Assembly (NCBI RefSeq): GCF_000506985.1
Contig: NZ_KI650984.1
Location: forward strand, 22,260-86,259
Origin: Advenella kashmirensis W13003
Lineage (GTDB): Bacteria; Pseudomonadota; Gammaproteobacteria; Burkholderiales; Burkholderiaceae_B
Direction of reading: 5' to 3'
DNA length: 64,000 nt
The notes beneath the pieces were generated by a model that worked only from the letters and a program-made list of their open reading frames with translations, was not told the origin of the DNA and ran no database searches. The translations under genes and the position numbers were made by a program. Every line of letters begins with the position of its first letter. Position 1 is the first letter of the stretch. Shown here one piece after another: positions 36,728 to 47,324 of this stretch.

Positions 36728-37972
36728 CTATTTACCCATACAGCGATCAAGCGCCTGGGCAAAGTCATCGATCAAATCCTGTTGATCTTCAATGCCGACC
36801 GAGATGCGCAACAGATTGTCGCCAATACCCATTTGCGCGCGCCGCTGCGCCCCCATTTCATAATAAATCGTGTGCGCCACTGGTAGCGACAGCGTTCGCG
36901 AATCACCCAGGTGCGTCGCCAGAATGACCACCTCCAGCGCATTCAGAAAATCAAAGCAGTCGATACCATCGATCAGTTCGACGCCCAGCAAGGCCCCAAA
37001 CCGTCCGTTAAACAGTGTTGCCGCCCGCTCATGTTGCGGGTGCCCGGGCAATCCCGGGTAGCGGACACTGGCGATGCCCGGGTGGGACTGCAAATACGTG
37101 GCCAGCGCAAGTGCGTTGGAACATGACTGATCCATGCGCAGGGCCAGCGTTTCAGCACCCACGGCAATTTTGTGCGCCGCTTCGGCCGACAGGGTGCCGC
37201 CCATATCGCGCAGCCCTTTCTTTTTGATTTGCGTCAGGCCCCAGCTGTCGGGGCTGCCCTTTTTATAGTCATCGTAAATATTTGCATACGCTGACCAGTC
37301 ATACAGACCGGTATTGGTGACCGCACCACCCAGCGCATTGCCATGTCCGCAAATATATTTTGAGAGTGAATTCATCACTAGCGAAGCATGGACATCTTTG
37401 CCCTTGAGCAGGACGGGTGAGGTCAGAGTGTTGTCCACAACATACACCAATCCCTGTTCACGACACAGCAGGCCGATGTTTTCCAGGTCGGCGATCTGGG
37501 TTCCCGGATTGGCGATGGTTTCGACAAATACCATGCGGGTCTCGGGTCGGATCGCTTCCCGGACGCCGGCAACGTCGGTCGGATCCACAAAGGTGATCTC
37601 CACGCCGAAATTGGCCAGCGTTCCAAGCAGACTGTTGGTGTTGCCAAAAATATAACTGCTTGATACCAGATGATCGCCCTTGCGCAGCAGCGTCAGAAAA
37701 ATGGCACTTAACGCGGCCATCCCCGTGGCAAAGGTGACCGTTCCCTTGCCTTGTTCGAGCAGGGAGATTTTATTTTCGAGCGCCGCGGTGGTCGGAGTTC
37801 CCTGGCGGGCATAAGTGTAGCCAGGCTTGCCCTGGAACACGGCCGCCAGTTCACGTGCATCATCATAAGCATATTCGGTCGATACATGCATGGGCTTGTG
37901 AATGGCGCCATGCTCAATTCGATCACGCCGGTCGGCATGCAGTATCGTTGTGCTAAGTTGTTTATCCTTCAT
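36728..37972 (-). CDS. Cys/Met metabolism PLP-dependent enzyme (cystathionine gamma-synthase family)
   Basis: A 414-residue fold-type I PLP enzyme of sulfur amino acid metabolism. The cofactor Lys is Lys205 in NSLSKYICGHG, with Asp180 (VYVVDN) contacting the pyridine ring and GMAAL near 84-88 in the phosphate site. Relatives include cystathionine gamma-synthase, cystathionine gamma-lyase, methionine gamma-lyase and O-acylhomoserine sulfhydrylase; sequence alone does not settle which. Genes of this type are common downstream of rlmB in Alcaligenaceae. ATG at 37972 is used in preference to a TTG six codons upstream. Confidence 0.9.
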   Translation of the reverse strand: MKDKQLSTTILHADRRDRIEHGAIHKPMHVSTEYAYDDARELAAVFQGKPGYTYARQGTPTTAALENKISLLEQGKGTVTFATGMAALSAIFLTLLRKGDHLVSSSYIFGNTNSLLGTLANFGVEITFVDPTDVAGVREAIRPETRMVFVETIANPGTQIADLENIGLLCREQGLVYVVDNTLTSPVLLKGKDVHASLVMNSLSKYICGHGNALGGAVTNTGLYDWSAYANIYDDYKKGSPDSWGLTQIKKKGLRDMGGTLSAEAAHKIAVGAETLALRMDQSCSNALALATYLQSHPGIASVRYPGLPGHPQHERAATLFNGRFGALLGVELIDGIDCFDFLNALEVVILATHLGDSRTLSLPVAHTIYYEMGAQRRAQMGIGDNLLRISVGIEDQQDLIDDFAQALDRCMGK

Positions 37973-37995
37973 TATCGTATCTCTGATCAAACAAT

Positions 37996-38730
37996 TTACT
38001 TTCTCTGCCGGACGGTCTCAAACAGACAAACCGCGCTGGCAACGCTCACATTCAGACTCTCCACAGAGCCCAGCATGGGAATACGCACCAGTTGATCGCA
38101 GGTTTCCCGGGTCAGTCTTCTGAGGCCCTCGCCTTCGGCGCCCATCACCCATGCCACCCCCTGTCGGGCATCCACGGCGTGCAAATCACTCTCGGCTTCG
38201 TCATCGGTACCGATCAGCCAGATATCGCGCTCCTTGAGCGCACGCATGGTTCTGGCCAGATTGGTCACCATGATATACGGCACCGTGTCGGCTGCGCCGC
38301 AGGCCACGCGCTGCACCGTGGCGTTCAGGCCGACTGCACGATCCTTGGGTGCAATGACCGCATGCACGCCCGCAGCATCGGCCGTGCGCAAGCATGCACC
38401 CAGGTTATGCGGATCAGTGACGCCATCCAGAATAAGCAAATGTGCCGGACCGGTAATCACATCCAGGACATCGTCCACGGTGACCGCCAGTTGCTTCTGA
38501 TCGGCAACGGCCACCACGCCCTGATGGCGCACTCCTTTGGCCAGGCCTTCGAGCCGGTCAGGGGATACCGGGATGACCTTGATTTCGTTTTTCTTGGCCT
38601 GGTCTACCAGGCTTTGCATGCGTTTGTCGCTACGCGACGCTTCAATATAGATTTCCCGGACGGAATCGGGCGCGTGACGCATTCTTGCGGTCACGGCATG
38701 AAACCCGGCCAGAATCTGACGGCTGGACAT
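37996..38730 (-). CDS. rlmB: 23S rRNA (guanosine-2'-O-)-methyltransferase RlmB
   Basis: A SPOUT methyltransferase acting on G2251 of 23S rRNA. It has 244 residues with an N-terminal substrate-binding domain ([12 protein letters not shown] onward) and the three SpoU motifs: [30 protein letters not shown] and [15 protein letters not shown]. The ATG at 38730 has AGGAAG in front and gives the usual length. It follows rnr, a standard pair in proteobacteria, and leads into the PLP enzyme gene 23 bp later. Confidence 0.96.
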   Translation of the reverse strand: MSSRQILAGFHAVTARMRHAPDSVREIYIEASRSDKRMQSLVDQAKKNEIKVIPVSPDRLEGLAKGVRHQGVVAVADQKQLAVTVDDVLDVITGPAHLLILDGVTDPHNLGACLRTADAAGVHAVIAPKDRAVGLNATVQRVACGAADTVPYIMVTNLARTMRALKERDIWLIGTDDEAESDLHAVDARQGVAWVMGAEGEGLRRLTRETCDQLVRIPMLGSVESLNVSVASAVCLFETVRQRK

Positions 38731-38805
38731 AATCACTTCCTGATAATGATGGAACCGGGACGGCGGCGCGCCCGGAACGGGCACGTCAGCCAGACCGGTC
38801 ACTGC

Positions 38806-41259
38806 TTAACGTCGGCGAGGTGCTTTCTTCCCCTTGGGTTGTGCTGCCTTGCTGGTCTTCTTTTTAGCTGCGGCGCGTCGTTCAAGCGCCTGCTGGCCGC
38901 GACTTTTTATGCCTGCCGGTTTCGGTTTGGCAGCCCGCTTGGGCTGACGCGGTGGCGCATCCTGACGCAACGCTTCCTTGCGCAGTGAATCGTAAGTGAT
39001 ACCCTTGACCAATGCAAATTCAATGCGGCGCGCTTCCAGGTCCACACGCGTGACCTGCACCTGCACACTATCGGTCAAACGGTATTTCTTGCCGGTGCGC
39101 TCGCCGCGCAATTCGTTCAGACTCTCATTGAACTGGAAGTAATCGGTACCCAGTTCCGAAACATGCACCAACCCCTCTACATAGAGTGTGTCGAGCGTGA
39201 TGAACAGGCCGAAAGACGTGACGCCGGTCACCTTGCCACTGAAGACTTCGCCTACATGTTCACGTACAAACCAGCACTTGAGCCAGGCTTCGACATCGCG
39301 CGACGCATCATCAGCGCGCCGTTCGTAGGCCGACAGGACAATGCCCAGTTTTTCCCAGAGCGCGTGTTCATGCTGCTGGCGCGACTCACCTTCCACCCAC
39401 GGCACGCCGGCCGTCTCGGGTACATAGGCCCGCTTGGCCAGGATCGCCTTGATGACCCGATGGGTCAGCAGATCGGGATAACGCCGGATCGGCGAGGTAA
39501 AGTGCGTGTAGCTTGGGTAGGCCAGGCCGAAATGGCCGGCATCATCGGGACTGTAGATGGCCTGTTGCATGGAGCGCAAAGCCATGGTCTGGATAATCTG
39601 AAAATCGGGACGGGCTCTTGCCGAATCAAGCAACGCGGCATAATCCTTGCCGCTGGGCTCATCGCCCCCCGCCAGTGACAGGCCCAGGGTGCGCAGGTAT
39701 TCGCGCAGATTCTTCAGTTTTTCCGGTGTCGGACCTTCGTGCACCCGATACAGTCCAAGCCGCTTGTTGGCCTTGACGAACTCGGCCGCGCAGGTATTGG
39801 CAGCGAGCATGCATTCTTCGATCAGCTTGTGGGCATCGTTGCGCACATGCGGGACGATTTGCTCGATTTTGCCCAGTTCGTTGCTGATGATTTTGGTTTC
39901 GATCGTATCAAAATCCATCGCACCGCGCTTCTTGCGCGTCCCATCCAGCAACTGATACAGCGTGTACAGATCCTGAATATGCGGCAGCACATGCTTGAGC
40001 GCTCGCGCCGTCGGCCCGTCAATCTGCTGCAGGGCCGTCCAGACCTGGGTGTAGGTGGTGCGTTCGTGGGAATGGATAACTGCGTTATAGAACTGGTAGG
40101 CCGATACCGTGCCCGCCTTGGCGCCCGTGGCGGGAATCACCATATCACACACCAGTACCAGCCGGTCCACTTGCGGATTCAGCGAGCACAAGCCATTGGA
40201 AAGTTTCTCGGGGAGCATGGGAATGACCCGCCGCGGAAAGTAAACGCTGGTGCCGCGCGCCAGCGCGTCGGCGTCCAGCGCATCTTCGGGACGCACGTAA
40301 TGGCTGACGTCGGCAATCGCCACCAGCAGGCGCCAGCCCTTGCGGCGTCGCTGTTCGGTGCCGATATTGACCGGTTCGCAATAGATAGCATCGTCAAAGT
40401 CGCGTGCGTCTTCACCGTCGATGGTGATAAACGGCACGTCGCGCAAGTCAACTCGGCCACCCAGATCGCGCTGCTGGACCGTTTCAGGCAAGGCATCGGT
40501 TTGCGCCAGGGCCGCATCGGAAAAACCAACCGGAACATCAAACTTGCGCACGGCAATTTCAATTTCCATGCCCGGATCGTCGATCTCTCCAAGCACTTCC
40601 ACAATCCGGCCCAGCGGCTGGGTGTGCCGGGTCGGCTGCTGCACGATTTCAACCGTGACCACCTGACCATGCTGGGCACCGCCCAGATCGGAGGCCGGCA
40701 CCAGGATATCGTGCTTGATGCGCTGATCCTCGGGCGCCACCACATAAATGCCCTGCTCTTGCAGCAAACGTCCCACCAGCTTGTTGGTGCTGCGCTCCAG
40801 GACTTCGACAATCGTGCCTTCAGGTTTGCCGCGATATTCACCGGTGGGCTTGACCTGAACCCGGTCGCCATGCAGCACCTTGCGCATTTCGCGCGGTGAC
40901 AGAAACAGGTCGGCCGAGCCATCTTCGGGAATCAAAAAGCCGAAGCCGTCGCGGTGACCCTGCACACGACCAATCACATACTCTTTGGGTTTCGCCGTAA
41001 TCTGCCAGCCTTGTGGCGTGCTGTCCAGCTGCCCGTCGCGCAGCATGGCGGCCAGGCGTTTTTCCAGCCCGTCCACGCCGGCCTGCCGGGTGAGATTGAA
41101 GTGATTGATCAACTGTTGCAGCACTTGCGGTTTATCAGTACCGCGCAGCAAGTTCAGTATGTTTTCCCGGGAAGGGACATCCGGATCATAATCGTGGCCG
41201 GGTTCGGGCAGCGGCAGCGATGACTGCTGGGTATTGCTTGGTTTTTTTCTCGTTGCCAT
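38806..41259 (-). CDS. rnr: Ribonuclease R
   Basis: A processive 3'-5' exoribonuclease that can degrade structured RNA, including damaged rRNA and tmRNA-tagged messages. The 817-residue protein has an N-terminal helix-turn-helix-like region, cold-shock domains (about 90-240), and the RNB catalytic domain with the metal-binding GEDARDFDDAIYC near 260. An S1 domain follows at about 660-740 (GEVFSGKVTGVTSFGLFITL). The Lys/Arg-rich tail (about 765-817) is typical. It heads rnr-rlmB-PLP enzyme on the minus strand. Confidence 0.97.
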   Translation of the reverse strand: MATRKKPSNTQQSSLPLPEPGHDYDPDVPSRENILNLLRGTDKPQVLQQLINHFNLTRQAGVDGLEKRLAAMLRDGQLDSTPQGWQITAKPKEYVIGRVQGHRDGFGFLIPEDGSADLFLSPREMRKVLHGDRVQVKPTGEYRGKPEGTIVEVLERSTNKLVGRLLQEQGIYVVAPEDQRIKHDILVPASDLGGAQHGQVVTVEIVQQPTRHTQPLGRIVEVLGEIDDPGMEIEIAVRKFDVPVGFSDAALAQTDALPETVQQRDLGGRVDLRDVPFITIDGEDARDFDDAIYCEPVNIGTEQRRRKGWRLLVAIADVSHYVRPEDALDADALARGTSVYFPRRVIPMLPEKLSNGLCSLNPQVDRLVLVCDMVIPATGAKAGTVSAYQFYNAVIHSHERTTYTQVWTALQQIDGPTARALKHVLPHIQDLYTLYQLLDGTRKKRGAMDFDTIETKIISNELGKIEQIVPHVRNDAHKLIEECMLAANTCAAEFVKANKRLGLYRVHEGPTPEKLKNLREYLRTLGLSLAGGDEPSGKDYAALLDSARARPDFQIIQTMALRSMQQAIYSPDDAGHFGLAYPSYTHFTSPIRRYPDLLTHRVIKAILAKRAYVPETAGVPWVEGESRQQHEHALWEKLGIVLSAYERRADDASRDVEAWLKCWFVREHVGEVFSGKVTGVTSFGLFITLDTLYVEGLVHVSELGTDYFQFNESLNELRGERTGKKYRLTDSVQVQVTRVDLEARRIEFALVKGITYDSLRKEALRQDAPPRQPKRAAKPKPAGIKSRGQQALERRAAAKKKTSKAAQPKGKKAPRRR

Positions 41260-41419
41260 GCGTAATTTCTTTAAAATAGGTGAGTCGCGCAGACGCCCAA
41301 ATCAGGCTTCTGCGCTTCAGGTTATCACCATTCTATTACATTAATCCGGCATCTTTGTCCAAATAAAGCGCAATGACCGATAAGACAAAATAATCACGGC
41401 ACGTTGCCCTGCCCGTGGC

Positions 41420-42187
41420 TCAGGCCCAGAAACGCTGTAAAAGAAAGCGGATGACCATAGCAAAGCAGACCAGCACGATCAGGGGCCGGATCAGCCGCGA
41501 GCCGTGGCGTACGGCCACAAGCGAACCGGCAACCGAGCCGATGATCTGGCCGCAAATCATGACCGCCCCAGCCAGCCACAGCACCTGCCCGCCAATCACG
41601 AACACCAGCACCGAGGCGACGTTACTGGCAAAATTGAACAACCTTGCCGCGCCTGACGCCTTGACGATATGCATGCCGCGCAGAGTGATGTTGGCCAGCG
41701 AAAAAAAAGAACCGGTCCCGGGACCGAAAAAACCATCGTAAAAACCGATGGCAGGCACGACGCCCATTTCAAAGGGCCGCCTGGACATTCTTGCCGCCTT
41801 TTCCGTCTGCCCCGCGGACGGCGTCAGCAGGAAATACAGGCCAATGGCGAGCAATACAATGGGAATCAGAAAATCCAGTACGCTGGGGTCAATCATTTGA
41901 ATGAGCGCCGTACCCAGACATGCGCCCAAAAAAGACATGAACGCCGGCAGCCGCAGCTCCCGATAATTAATCACGCCCCGACGCATCATGGTCAGCGAGG
42001 AGGTGAGCGTACCAATACTGCCCTGCAGCTTATTGGTCGCCAGCACATTGAGCACGGGAAACCCCATCAGCATCATGACCGGGATCACAATCAGTCCGCC
42101 CCCACCAGCCAGGGCGTCCACGAAGCCCGCCAGCATGGCCACAAAAAACAGGATCAGGGCAATATTCCAGCCTAATTCAACATCCAT
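41420..42187 (-). CDS. TauE/SafE family permease
   Basis: A 255-residue inner-membrane protein with seven or eight predicted helices in two halves. The first has GFVDALAGGGGLIVIPVM and the second GFYDGFFGPGTGSFF, both family marks. Members export sulfite, sulfoacetate or related organosulfur anions, and others have unknown cargo. Its distance from the cys genes gives little support for a sulfite role, so the substrate remains open. Confidence 0.9.
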   Translation of the reverse strand: MDVELGWNIALILFFVAMLAGFVDALAGGGGLIVIPVMMLMGFPVLNVLATNKLQGSIGTLTSSLTMMRRGVINYRELRLPAFMSFLGACLGTALIQMIDPSVLDFLIPIVLLAIGLYFLLTPSAGQTEKAARMSRRPFEMGVVPAIGFYDGFFGPGTGSFFSLANITLRGMHIVKASGAARLFNFASNVASVLVFVIGGQVLWLAGAVMICGQIIGSVAGSLVAVRHGSRLIRPLIVLVCFAMVIRFLLQRFWA

Positions 42188-42447
42188 TCTTCACATCCAT
42201 TTCTGCCCCTGCAACCAACCCATGCCGAACCGCGGGAGCAGAACAGTCCGGCGGATAAAACTATACCCGAAATCGGCATCGTCCAAGGTAAAATGAGTCG
42301 CAACCATCGGCCAGACAGCGAGCGGGCTGGCCGATCTGTCGTTTTTATCCACCCGCTCATCCGTTAAACAGGTCATCGCCCGGTGGTCTGTCACTCTCTG
42401 GATCGAACCAGTATTCATCGATACCAGGTATTTTAGGAATCTGTCGT

Positions 42448-42837
42448 ATGTCCGGTTATCTCATGGTCAAGCATTTTCACATGACCTTAGCCATTCTGAG
42501 TCTGCTGTTTTTTATCGTGCGCGCCTGTTGGTCGGTAGCCGGTTCGGGGCTGCTGATGCGCCCTTTCGTACGCGTCGCCCCTCATGTGATCGACACGCTC
42601 CTGCTGCTCTGCGGGCTTTACCTGCTGTCGTTCATTGGCATGCAGCCGTTTATCGTGGCCAAGCTGATCGGATTGATGCTCTATATTGTTCTGGGTTCGC
42701 TGGCCATCAAACGGGCACGTACCACCGGGCAAAAAGCGCTGTTTGCCGTCCTCGCCGTCCTGGTATTCATTTATATTCTGGGTGCCGCGTTCAAGCATAG
42801 CCCGTGGTCATGGATGGCGCCGGCGCTGGGGGCCTGA
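42448..42837 (+). CDS. SirB family inner-membrane protein
   Basis: A 129-residue protein with four hydrophobic helices. The arrangement VKHFHMTLAILSLLFFIVRA, a second helix after RVAPHVIDTLLLLCGLYL, LIGLMLYIVLGSLAIKR and a final helix matches the InvGIA/SirB (YchQ) family. Its role is poorly understood. It stands alone on the plus strand between TauE and GNAT genes on the minus strand. Confidence 0.88.
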   Translation: MSGYLMVKHFHMTLAILSLLFFIVRACWSVAGSGLLMRPFVRVAPHVIDTLLLLCGLYLLSFIGMQPFIVAKLIGLMLYIVLGSLAIKRARTTGQKALFAVLAVLVFIYILGAAFKHSPWSWMAPALGA

Positions 42838-42858
42838 ACCGGTCGCCTGAACGCGCCC

Positions 42859-43347
42859 TCACCCCAACGGGCGATCGCCATTCAGCGGCAGGCTCATGGT
42901 TCGATGCTCAATTCCGGCATCCATATAGACCTCGCCTTCCGCAACGAAACCATAACGCGTATAAAAGCCCAGGGCATGCACCTGGGCGCTGAGCACCACT
43001 TCGCTGTCGCCACGCTCGCGCGCCGCCTGAATCAGCCGCTGCAGCACCTGTCCGCCAATGCCGGTGCCGCGTGCGCTCTGGCGCACTGCCATGCGACCGA
43101 TATGGCCATCGGGCAGCAGGCGCCCTGTGGCCACCGGTGTGCCGCCGGCGTCATACGCAACGGCGTGAATGCAGTGCGCATCCATCTCGTCCATTTCCAG
43201 TTCCGGCGGCACCTGCTGCTCCAGGACAAACACGTCATGGCGGATAGCCGACGCGTCTTCCCTGAGCGCAGCCCAGGCCCCCACGCGCAATTGCGCCGGA
43301 TCTGAAGCGCGAGCCTGACTGGCGGTTTGTCGTTCATTCTGCTGCAT
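42859..43347 (-). CDS. GNAT family N-acetyltransferase (ElaA-like)
   Basis: A 162-residue acyl-CoA-dependent acetyltransferase. The central block RMAVRQSARGTGIGGQVLQRLI is the acetyl-CoA-binding motif A, and ALGFYTRYGFVAEGEVYMDAGIEHRTM is typical of the ElaA subgroup. The acceptor is unknown. ATG at 43347 has GGAGA six bases upstream; GTG at 43353 is the alternative. It starts 15 bp after the ABC exporter gene and is probably co-transcribed. Confidence 0.9.
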   Translation of the reverse strand: MQQNERQTASQARASDPAQLRVGAWAALREDASAIRHDVFVLEQQVPPELEMDEMDAHCIHAVAYDAGGTPVATGRLLPDGHIGRMAVRQSARGTGIGGQVLQRLIQAARERGDSEVVLSAQVHALGFYTRYGFVAEGEVYMDAGIEHRTMSLPLNGDRPLG

Positions 43348-43362
43348 CGTCACTCTCCAGGA

Positions 43363-45174
43363 TCAGGTCGTCTGCGGCGCCAGAGGCGTATCAATGGGGC
43401 GTGAGTACCACGTGCCGTCGCCATTCAAGTGCAGAAGATGGGTGTGCTGAGGAATCAGTGTACTGCGATGACCGACACTGATCAGCTTCAGGTCGGGCAA
43501 ACGCTGGTGAACCAGGCGGTACATGGCGTCTTCCAGGCCTTCGTCCATGGCCGAGGTCGCCTCGTCGATAAAGGCGACGTCCGGTTCGGCCAGCAACAAC
43601 CTGGCAAATGCGACCCGCTGCTGCTCACCCAGGGACAGGGTATGGGACCAGCTGACGGTTTCTTCGATGCGCGATTGCAGGTGAGCCAGATGAACATCCA
43701 GCAGTGCCTGTTTGCCTTTTTCCAGACCGTCTTCCGGCACGGCATGCGGATAATACAGTGCCCCCAGCAGGGAGCCTTCAGGTACATAGGGCTTTTGCGA
43801 CAGGAACAGTATATCGTTTTCGGGACGGACGATCTTGCCGCTGGAATAAGGCCACAGCCCCGCCACTGCCCGCAAAATCGTGGTCTTGCCTGAACCGGAG
43901 GGGCCCTGCAGCAGCCACGACTGCCCTTTTTCCACCGTCATGTCCAGATCGTTGACCAGCTCCTGTCCCAGGGGCGTGCGGATGCTGACGTCTTCCAGCA
44001 TCACGGTGTCGCCATTCTGGCTCACGTCGGGCAGGGGCAAGGCGTCGGCGTTTTCGATATTGGTCAGAAAACCGTGCAGACGGTTCAGCGTGGCGCGATA
44101 GCCGGCAAACGTATCATACGCATTCCGGAAGAACGACAGATTGTCGTGCAATGTACCGAAAGCCTGGGCGCTCTGGGTCATGGCGCCCAGCGTGATCTGC
44201 TGGGAAAAGAAACGCGGCGCCTGGATAATGAACGGAAAAATGACTGCTGTCTGCGACACAAAGAAGTTGAAACCCTGAAACTTGACGCTACGATGTACGA
44301 TCGCCCAGACGTTGCTGATAATCTGCCGGAAGCGGCCCATCAGCTTGCCCATTTCAATCTTCTCGCCCTTGTAAAAGGCAATGCTTTCTGCATATTCGCG
44401 CACGCGCACCAGCGAATAACGGTAATCAGCGTTGAATTTTTCATCCAGAAAATTCAATAAAATCAACGGGCGACCGATTCGGAAGGCAAACACCGTGGCG
44501 ATGAGGATATAAATAAACAGGGCAAAGACCATGCCCCTCGGGATGGTCACACCGCCCAGTGTCAGATCGCCCGACAGGGTCCAGAGAATGATCGTAAAGG
44601 CAACGGCAGACACCAGGGAGCTGACCACGCCCAAACAGAGGTCAAGCGACACCGTGACAAAATTGGCGACGTCCTGCTGGATACGCTGGTCCGGGTTATC
44701 GGCCGGTGTGCTGAGGTAGTGGGAGCGATAATAGCTGCTGCGCGACAGCCATTTGGTCAGAAACACACCATTAAGCGACTCGCGCCAGTTGATGGTGAAT
44801 GCCTGCTGCAGGTAAAAGGCGACCAGCGAGCGGACGATATGAATGGCCGCCAGGATGGTAAAAACACCCATTTGTATCCAGAAATTCGGTTCGTCCAGCT
44901 TCTGCAGGGCGGTATACATGCTGTTGTACCAATTGGAAAACAGGACATTGACCCGCACGCCCGACAGGCTGAGCAGCAGAATCACGCTGAACATGACAAT
45001 GGGACGCACCGAGCGCTTTGGGTTGAAATAGTCGCCCGCCAGCTTCCAGAACTGCCGCCCCCAATGGGTGTAGCGCGTCAGCAGCCAGCCCGCGATGACA
45101 ATCGAGATAAATGATATCAAATAGGCCTGTATCAGCCAGAGCGCACTATCTCTTAATTCCTGACCCCAGTCCAT
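43363..45174 (-). CDS. SbmA/YddA-type ABC transporter, fused membrane and ATPase domains
   Basis: A 603-residue half-transporter. About six helices lie in residues 10-330, in an SbmA/BacA-like membrane domain (NWRESLNGVFLTKWLSRS, DNPDQRIQQDV). The ATPase domain follows: Walker A GPSGSGKTT at 424-432, signature LSLGEQQR near 505, Walker B VAFIDEATSA. E. coli YddA and the peroxisomal ABCD group share this layout; some relatives import peptides, vitamin B12 or long-chain fatty acids. The substrate cannot be fixed here. No accessory genes are adjacent except the GNAT gene. Confidence 0.92.
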   Translation of the reverse strand: MDWGQELRDSALWLIQAYLISFISIVIAGWLLTRYTHWGRQFWKLAGDYFNPKRSVRPIVMFSVILLLSLSGVRVNVLFSNWYNSMYTALQKLDEPNFWIQMGVFTILAAIHIVRSLVAFYLQQAFTINWRESLNGVFLTKWLSRSSYYRSHYLSTPADNPDQRIQQDVANFVTVSLDLCLGVVSSLVSAVAFTIILWTLSGDLTLGGVTIPRGMVFALFIYILIATVFAFRIGRPLILLNFLDEKFNADYRYSLVRVREYAESIAFYKGEKIEMGKLMGRFRQIISNVWAIVHRSVKFQGFNFFVSQTAVIFPFIIQAPRFFSQQITLGAMTQSAQAFGTLHDNLSFFRNAYDTFAGYRATLNRLHGFLTNIENADALPLPDVSQNGDTVMLEDVSIRTPLGQELVNDLDMTVEKGQSWLLQGPSGSGKTTILRAVAGLWPYSSGKIVRPENDILFLSQKPYVPEGSLLGALYYPHAVPEDGLEKGKQALLDVHLAHLQSRIEETVSWSHTLSLGEQQRVAFARLLLAEPDVAFIDEATSAMDEGLEDAMYRLVHQRLPDLKLISVGHRSTLIPQHTHLLHLNGDGTWYSRPIDTPLAPQTT

Positions 45175-45355
45175 TCACCACTCCTGTATTCCAATGCATA
45201 TGCACGTTCCGCAAAAAGAGTCACTTTACCTTAAGTGCCGGGGATACTGTCAATTCCTGAACCTCCGAATGTAATAATTGCCGTGCCCGCAACACGCTGA
45301 AACCCCGGCTATTTATCTGCTACTATTTGATGATCTCAATGACTGGAGTCCCTTG

Positions 45356-46930
45356 ATGGAGCTGTTGCTTGACCCAAATATATGGGTAGGCCTGATTACG
45401 CTGATTGTTCTGGAGTTGGTTTTAGGCATAGACAATCTTGTCTTTATTGCCATTCTGGTGGATAAACTGCCTCCCAAGCAGCGCGACAAAGCTCGTATTA
45501 CCGGACTTGCTCTTGCACTGATCATGCGGCTCATGCTGCTGTCGGTCATGTCCTGGCTGATCAAACTGACCGCCCCGCTCTTTTCGATTTACACACTCTC
45601 ATTCTCGGGGCGGGACCTGATCCTGATCGCAGGCGGTCTGTTTCTGCTCTTCAAGGGCACGCTCGAACTGCACGAAAGACTCGAAGGCAAAGCCAAAGTC
45701 TCTACCGGCCCGCGCGTCTACGCCAGCTTCGGCGTCATTGTCACGCAGATTATCGTGCTGGATGCGGTGTTCTCGCTGGACTCTATTATTACGGCCGTGG
45801 GTATGGTGGATCACCTGCCGGTCATGTTCGCGGCAGTCATTATTGCCATGGCGGTCATGCTCGTGGCCTCCAAACCCCTGACCAGCTTTGTCAACCGGCA
45901 TCCTACCGTCGTAGTCCTGTGTCTGGGCTTTCTGCTGATGATTGGTTTTTCGCTGCTCTCGGAAGGGTTCGGCTTCAAGGTGCCCAAGGGCTATCTGTAT
46001 GCGGCCATCGGTTTTTCGGTCATGATCGAAATTTTCAACCAGATCGCCCGCCACAGCATGAAGCGTTCCGAGGCAATCCGCCCCATGCGGGAACGCACGG
46101 CCGAGGGGATTCTGCGCATGCTGGGCAAGCGTCCTCCCGATGAAGCGCATATGGAAAACCCCAGCATGGAAACCGAGCTGCCGGTTGTGTTCGAGGATGA
46201 AGAGCGCTATATGGTCAGCGGCGTGCTGACCCTGGCCGATCGCAGCATCCATTCGATCATGACGCCACGCGCCGACATTTCCTGGATCAATATCGACGAC
46301 GACATCAACCAGATTCGCGACGAAATCATCAACACACCGCATACCTTTTTCCCGATCTGCCGGGGGGCACTGGACGAAATTATCGGCGTGGGCCGGGCGC
46401 GCGACCTGGTTGCCGATATTCTGACCGAAGGCCGGATCAACGTCAAAAAACTGCGCAAGCCACTGGTCGTGCCCGAATCCATCAATATTCTGACGCTGAT
46501 ACAGACGCTGAAAGAAAGCCGTGGCCAGCTGGTCGTGATCACAGATGAATTCGGCGCCATCGAAGGGCTGGTCACGCCTATGGACGTATTCGAAGCGATT
46601 GCCGGCGAATTTCCGGACGAAGACGAAACGCCCGATATCGTCGATCTGGGAGAAGGTCACTGGATGATCGACGGTGCGGCCGACCTGCGTCATCTGGAGC
46701 AGATCCTCAATATCGATGGCCTGTATGATGACAACGAAGAAACCGCCACGCTGGCCGGCTATCTGTTGCGCCAGTTCGACCGGCTGGCCGAACCGGGCGA
46801 TGTCTTCGAACTGGAGCAGGGGCCGATCAAAACGGTGTTCAAAGTCGTGGCGCTGGATGGCCGGCGCATCGGCCAAGTCAGTGTTGAACAGCATCGCGAA
46901 AAAGATCCCGAGGAATTGCTGGACGTCTGA
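45356..46930 (+). CDS. TerC-family membrane protein with CBS and CorC/HlyC domains
   Basis: A 524-residue protein of the YoaE/YegH type. The TerC part (about 1-235) has seven helices with [15 protein letters not shown] and [16 protein letters not shown], the acidic intramembrane motifs of the family. A CBS pair (about 300-425, [16 protein letters not shown] and [16 protein letters not shown]) and a CorC/HlyC domain (about 440-520) follow. TerC proteins have been linked to manganese or other metal export; for this fused form it is inference. The ATG at 45356 gives the correct TerC start. Confidence 0.93.
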   Translation: MELLLDPNIWVGLITLIVLELVLGIDNLVFIAILVDKLPPKQRDKARITGLALALIMRLMLLSVMSWLIKLTAPLFSIYTLSFSGRDLILIAGGLFLLFKGTLELHERLEGKAKVSTGPRVYASFGVIVTQIIVLDAVFSLDSIITAVGMVDHLPVMFAAVIIAMAVMLVASKPLTSFVNRHPTVVVLCLGFLLMIGFSLLSEGFGFKVPKGYLYAAIGFSVMIEIFNQIARHSMKRSEAIRPMRERTAEGILRMLGKRPPDEAHMENPSMETELPVVFEDEERYMVSGVLTLADRSIHSIMTPRADISWINIDDDINQIRDEIINTPHTFFPICRGALDEIIGVGRARDLVADILTEGRINVKKLRKPLVVPESINILTLIQTLKESRGQLVVITDEFGAIEGLVTPMDVFEAIAGEFPDEDETPDIVDLGEGHWMIDGAADLRHLEQILNIDGLYDDNEETATLAGYLLRQFDRLAEPGDVFELEQGPIKTVFKVVALDGRRIGQVSVEQHREKDPEELLDV

Positions 46931-47324
46931 GCGCAACAATCACAAGAGGTGGCCTGACAAGCGACGGCCTCGCGGGAATAACGTCACCACACCCGAACGT
47001 TCATTGCAACAGGTTCATTTCAGCGGGTCGCATTATTGAAAACAATAGCCACCACGTTTATTAACTTATTACCCGATTTTCCAAGCCCGCTTCTGCGGGC
47101 TTTGTTTTCTCCTGCCGATATTTTTTATCACAATCGAAATAACACGAGGGCTGGCGCGGTGTCTGGCGGCATTGGTTTATTTCCCTGGCTTTGCTGTACC
47201 CTGTTTTATATTGTTCCTGCACATATCATTATCAGAATTTAATCGTTCGTCTTCATGGCCGGTTTCTCTACACTGAAGCCCATTGCATCCTTTTTCGCAC
47301 ATTTCTAACCGATACGGGCCGTCC
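46931..47324 (+). other. 394-bp intergenic region with a terminator
   Basis: No gene is visible. A clear rho-independent terminator lies at 47083-47108: AAGCCCGC (47083-47090) pairs with GCGGGCTT (47095-47102), then TGTTTT. The remaining 200 bp upstream of sbp is AT-rich around 47190-47245 and probably holds the sulfate-regulated promoter, though I cannot fix its boxes. Confidence 0.7.

Noticed and set aside
39739..40899. 386-codon plus-strand frame opposite rnr
   Set aside because: It lies entirely within the RNase R catalytic region and has no recognisable protein features.
41420..42187. Sulfite exporter acting with the sulfate genes
   Set aside because: The TauE/SafE gene is 5 kb from sbp with unrelated genes between, so sulfite is not specifically supported.
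45599..46939. 446-codon minus-strand frame opposite the TerC gene
   Set aside because: The composition (His, Arg, Gln, Asp runs) is typical of an antisense shadow, and the plus-strand protein has clear TerC and CBS motifs.
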